This document shows positions 7,333-9,971 of a stretch of DNA of 9,971 bases, piece by piece; within the stretch, counting starts at the first letter, position 1, and each line of letters opens with the position of its first letter. Source of the stretch: an uncultured Bacillota bacterium (GTDB lineage Bacteria > Bacillota > Sulfobacillia > UBA995 > UBA9673); the NCBI GenBank assembly GCA_937863905.1, contig CALMHV010000117.1, positions 1 through 9,971 on the forward strand, in the 5' to 3' direction. The position numbers and the translations under genes were made by a program. A model generated the notes under the pieces. That model did no database searches, was not told the DNA's origin, and saw only the letters and a program-made list of their open reading frames with translations.

Positions 7333-7361
7333 ATTATACGCAGCCCTTTCCGTGTTGACAA
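7333..7361 (-). promoter_or_regulatory. Sigma-A promoter of the ctsR-mcsA-mcsB-clpC operon
   Basis: On the minus strand, TTGTCA (7356-7361) and a perfect TATAAT (7333-7338) are separated by 17 bases. The predicted start is near 7326, inside the CtsR operator, leaving a leader of about 49 bases before the ctsR GTG. The -35 lies only 12 bases after the mnmA stop, so mnmA readthrough is also possible. Confidence 0.9.
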
Positions 7362-7373
7362 GGGAATCTGCGG

Positions 7374-8498
7374 CTACCGGTTGCCGAGGGGTGGCCACGG
7401 TGGGCCGGGCTCCGCTGGGCGGATGACCCCGCCGCCGACGACCTTGTCACCGTCGTAGAAGACGACGGCCTGGCCTGGCGTGATGGCCCGCTGCGGCTGG
7501 TCGAACTCGACCCTCACCCGGCGCCCCGGGAGGGGCGTGACCCGGGCGGGCGCCGCGGGCCCGCGGTACCTGACTTTGGCTGTGGCCTGCAGGGGTCCGT
7601 CCGGCCAGTCGAAGGGGATGAAGTTGAGGTCGTCGGCCTCGAGACTCAGGGCGAAGAGTTCCTCCACCGGGCCGACGACGACCGCGTTCTCGCGAGGCAG
7701 GAGGGCCGTCACGTACCAGGGTCCCGGTCGGCTGACGCCGAGACCCCGCCGCTGGCCGACGGTGAACAGGGCGACACCGCCGTGCCGGCCGACCACGTCG
7801 CCGTCTTTGGTGACGATAGGCCCGGGCTCGAGGTCCGCCCGGCCGACCTGCCGGCGGAGGAAGGCGCGGTAGTCGTCATCCGGCACGAAGCATATCTCCT
7901 GGCTCTCGGGCCGGTCGGCGGTGACCAAGTCGCGGGACCGAGCCATCGCCCGGACCTCCGTCTTGGTCAGGCCTCCGAGGGGAAAGAGAAGCCGGGCGAG
8001 CTGGTCTTGGCCGAGACCATAGAGGACATAGGACTGGTCTTTGCTCTTGTCCAGGCCCCGCCAAAGCAGGCGCCGGTGCGCGGGCAGACCGCCCATCTCG
8101 CCGCCTGTGGTCCGGGCGTAGTGACCAGTGGCGACATGGTCGCAATCGTAGGCCAGGGCCCGGTCGAGCAGGGCCCCGAACTTGACCGCCCGGTTACAGT
8201 CGATGCAGGGGTTGGGTGTCCGCCCGGCGAGGTAGGCCCGGATGAAAGGCTGGATCACTCCCTGCCTGAACTCAGCGCGAAGGTCCAGGACGTAGTGGGG
8301 GATGCCAAGGTGGGCCGCGACACGGGCGGCTCCCTCGGCCGCTTCCGTCGTGCAGCAGACCTTGGAGGTTCCGGGGCGGGCCTCGTCGTCAACGAGCCGC
8401 ATCGTCACGCCGACGATTTCATGGCCGGCCTCGACCAAGAGGGCGGCGGCCAGCGAACTGTCGACCCCGCCGCTCATGGCTACCAGGACTCGCTTCAC
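7374..8498 (-). CDS. mnmA: tRNA-specific 2-thiouridylase MnmA
   Basis: 374 aa ATP-dependent enzyme that thiolates the wobble uridine (U34) of tRNA-Lys, -Glu and -Gln, using sulfur relayed from a cysteine desulfurase. The PP-loop SGGVDSS (9-15) binds ATP. The catalytic pair is Cys98 in TPNPCIDCN (95-102) and Cys203 in QEICFVPD (200-207), equivalent to E. coli Cys102 and Cys199. [10 protein letters not shown] segment (248-256) and a C-terminal beta-barrel (about 300-374) complete the family architecture. The start is GTG 8498, with GAGG 5 bases upstream; an in-frame GTG at 8534 would add 12 residues without homology. No terminator is seen before the ctsR promoter. It is divergent from cysS, and no desulfurase gene is visible in the window. 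Confidence 0.96.
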   Translation of the reverse strand: MKRVLVAMSGGVDSSLAAALLVEAGHEIVGVTMRLVDDEARPGTSKVCCTTEAAEGAARVAAHLGIPHYVLDLRAEFRQGVIQPFIRAYLAGRTPNPCIDCNRAVKFGALLDRALAYDCDHVATGHYARTTGGEMGGLPAHRRLLWRGLDKSKDQSYVLYGLGQDQLARLLFPLGGLTKTEVRAMARSRDLVTADRPESQEICFVPDDDYRAFLRRQVGRADLEPGPIVTKDGDVVGRHGGVALFTVGQRRGLGVSRPGPWYVTALLPRENAVVVGPVEELFALSLEADDLNFIPFDWPDGPLQATAKVRYRGPAAPARVTPLPGRRVRVEFDQPQRAITPGQAVVFYDGDKVVGGGVIRPAEPGPPWPPLGNR

Positions 8499-8731
8499 CG
8501 CGACCTCGCCCTCCCGCCCGCGCCTGGTTCCCACCGTAAGGACCGGTCAAACAATAGTGGGCACACTTGGCCCCGCGAGTCAACCGTCCTGCTCGAACGT
8601 AGGCCGCGCCTTTCTCCTCCCGTCCGTGCCGCCGCCGGGCCCCGGTCTCGGGAAGGATTGTTATTCGGAGCGGGGAACGGGATGGGCCGACGGGCCAGAG
8701 GGTCCGGACCCCGGAGCGGGAGGCATGGGCA
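8499..8731. other. Divergent intergenic region between mnmA and cysS
   Basis: 233 bases without a convincing gene. Towards mnmA, a TTGACT (minus strand, around 8575-8580) has only poor -10 matches 18 bases on. Towards cysS, TTGTTA near 8659 lacks a good -10. A perfect 12-base palindrome GGGTCCGGACCC lies at 8700-8711, about 21 bases before the cysS start. No T-box leader motif (GGGTGG-type antiterminator) is seen, although cysS genes in this group often have one. Promoters are not assigned. Confidence 0.6.
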
Positions 8732-9971
8732 ATGGCCATCAGGGTTCTCGACACTCTCACGGGCCGCCGGAACGAGTTCACCCCGACCCGGGGTGACCGG
8801 GTCCGCATCTACGTCTGCGGGGTCACTCCCTACGCCGACACCCACATCGGCCACGCTCGTCCGAGCGTCTTCTGGGATGTCGTCCGTCGCTACCTGGAGT
8901 ACCGTGGCTACCAGGTCTTCCTCGTCCAGAACTTCACCGACATCGACGACAAGGTCATCGCCAAGGCTCAGGAAACCGGCCGGGACGCCCTGGCGATATC
9001 GCGGGCCTTCAGCGACGAGTACCTCGACTTGATGGAACGTCTCGGAGTCAAGCGGGCCGACGTCAACCCGCGGGTCTCCGACCACATCGATGACATCGTC
9101 GAGGTCGTCCGGGGCCTTGTCGAGCGGGGGTCGGCTTACGAAAGCGAGGGCAACGTCTGGTTTGACGTCTCGAGCTTCCCGGGCTACGGTAGGCTCTCCC
9201 GCCGTTCCCCGGAGGACGTCAAGGCCGGGGCCAGGGTCGAGGTCGACGTGACCAAACGACACCCGTCCGACTTCGCCCTCTGGAAGCGGGCCAAGCCGGG
9301 CGAACCCTCGTGGCCGAGCCCCTGGGGTCCGGGACGGCCGGGGTGGCACATCGAGTGCTCGGCCATGGCCCTCAAGTACCTGGGTTCCGGGTTCGACTTC
9401 CATGGCGGGGGTACCGACCTCATCTTCCCGCACCACGAGAACGAGATCGCCCAGTCGGAGGCCTACACCGGGCAGGTCTTCTGCCGGAACTGGCTCCACA
9501 ACGAGATGCTCAACCTCCGGGGAGAGAAGATGTCGAAGTCCCTGGGGAACACGGTAACCCTACGAGAGGTCTTGGACCGGGTCCCTGGCGGAGCCGTCCG
9601 CCTCCTGCTCCTCGGGGCTCACTATCGGAAGGCCCTCGATTTTGACTTCGAACTGCTCGAGGAGAACCGGCGAGCCTGGCGCCGTCTGAACGAGGCGGCC
9701 TCGAGGCTGCGGGCGTGCCGGCCCGCGCCCCCGGACAGCGCTCCCGGCGGTCTGGCGGTGGCGGCGGCGGAAGCCCGTCACAAGTTCGAGGCGTCCATGG
9801 ACGACGATCTCAACACGGCGGGGGCCGTGGCCGCTCTCTTCGACCTTGTCCGCCAGGTCAACGTGGCCGTGGCCGGCGCGGCAGCGCCTTCTCCGGACGA
9901 CGGCATCGCCGGCGCGGCAGCCCCGTCTCCGGACGACGGCATCGCCGGCGCGACCGAGGCCCTCCGGGTCT
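8732..9971 (+). CDS. cysS: Cysteinyl-tRNA synthetase (3' end outside window)
   Basis: 413 residues are visible of an expected ~465-480 or more. A class I synthetase that attaches cysteine to tRNA-Cys. HIGH is at 38-41 and KMSKS at 266-270. The zinc ligands Cys29, Cys209, His234 and Glu238 are at or within one residue of the E. coli CysRS positions (28, 209, 234, 238), so the Rossmann catalytic core is complete and well aligned. The DALR helical domain begins near DDDLNTAGAVAALF (about 357-370), followed by an unusual duplicated segment (381-404). The start is ATG 8732, with GGGAGG 8 bases upstream; a nearby ATG at 8725 is out of frame. The frame is open at the right edge. Confidence 0.96.
   Translation, partial: MAIRVLDTLTGRRNEFTPTRGDRVRIYVCGVTPYADTHIGHARPSVFWDVVRRYLEYRGYQVFLVQNFTDIDDKVIAKAQETGRDALAISRAFSDEYLDLMERLGVKRADVNPRVSDHIDDIVEVVRGLVERGSAYESEGNVWFDVSSFPGYGRLSRRSPEDVKAGARVEVDVTKRHPSDFALWKRAKPGEPSWPSPWGPGRPGWHIECSAMALKYLGSGFDFHGGGTDLIFPHHENEIAQSEAYTGQVFCRNWLHNEMLNLRGEKMSKSLGNTVTLREVLDRVPGGAVRLLLLGAHYRKALDFDFELLEENRRAWRRLNEAASRLRACRPAPPDSAPGGLAVAAAEARHKFEASMDDDLNTAGAVAALFDLVRQVNVAVAGAAAPSPDDGIAGAAAPSPDDGIAGATEALRV
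9872..9943 (+). repeat. 36-bp in-frame tandem duplication inside cysS
   Basis: Two adjacent 36-base units (9872-9907 and 9908-9943) differ at only two third-codon positions. Each encodes AGAAAPSPDDGI, and a partial third copy (GCCGGCGCG, 9944-9952) follows. The unit lies in the DALR/anticodon-side part of CysRS, between the helix ending VNVAV and the segment AGATEALRV. The reading frame is kept. It looks like a recent expansion of a loop rather than a conserved part of the enzyme. Confidence 0.95.

Noticed and set aside
8544..8585. Single CtsR-like heptads (GGTCAAA, AGTCAAC) upstream of mnmA
   Set aside because: They are about 30 bases apart and not in the 3-base-spaced direct repeat that CtsR needs.
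8620..8731. Possible T-box riboswitch before cysS
   Set aside because: No conserved T-box antiterminator sequence or terminator/antiterminator pair could be found. The 12-base palindrome at 8700-8711 does not fit.

Overview
This is a GC-rich window with a conserved gene set that points to a high-GC Bacillota (Firmicutes) of the clostridial or deep-branching thermophile/anaerobe type. The evidence is the ctsR-mcsA-mcsB-clpC protein-arginine-kinase operon, a CtsR heptad operator, disA, a CarD/CdnL-type regulator, and a small Cys-containing protein typical of Clostridia. The species cannot be named from the sequence alone. Every gene that could be assigned is a chromosomal housekeeping or stress gene. 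No mobile element, CRISPR array, phage gene or obvious island was seen.

Layout, left to right. (1) The 5' part of a carD-like gene lies on the minus strand, with its 3' end outside the window. A near-consensus sigma-A promoter precedes it. (2) A second near-consensus promoter, divergent from the first, drives a tRNA-Ala(CGC) gene. A small conserved clostridial gene (131 aa, DUF1573-annotated type) follows it on the plus strand. (3) A minus-strand block reads, in transcription order, mnmA, ctsR, mcsA, mcsB, clpC, disA. It converges on the small gene with a gap of about 49 bases. A consensus promoter lies between mnmA and ctsR, and a two-heptad CtsR operator directly abuts its -10. (4) cysS starts divergently from mnmA and runs off the right edge with 413 residues visible.

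How the genes work together: CtsR represses the operon. McsA activates the arginine kinase McsB, which marks proteins with phosphoarginine for the ClpC unfoldase and its ClpP partner (clpP is not in the window). DisA makes c-di-AMP while scanning DNA. The radA gene that commonly sits between clpC and disA is missing here. MnmA (tRNA 2-thiolation), tRNA-Ala and CysRS serve translation, and CarD binds RNA polymerase.

I did not find a new biological system. Points worth a second look are: disA has no ATG or GTG start in the right place and only a TTG that would cut into the conserved domain; a strong hairpin sits in the clpC-disA spacer; a 36-bp in-frame tandem duplication lies inside cysS; ClpC carries a long Gly/Ala/Pro-rich linker and tail; and the CtsR operator is tightly placed against the -10.
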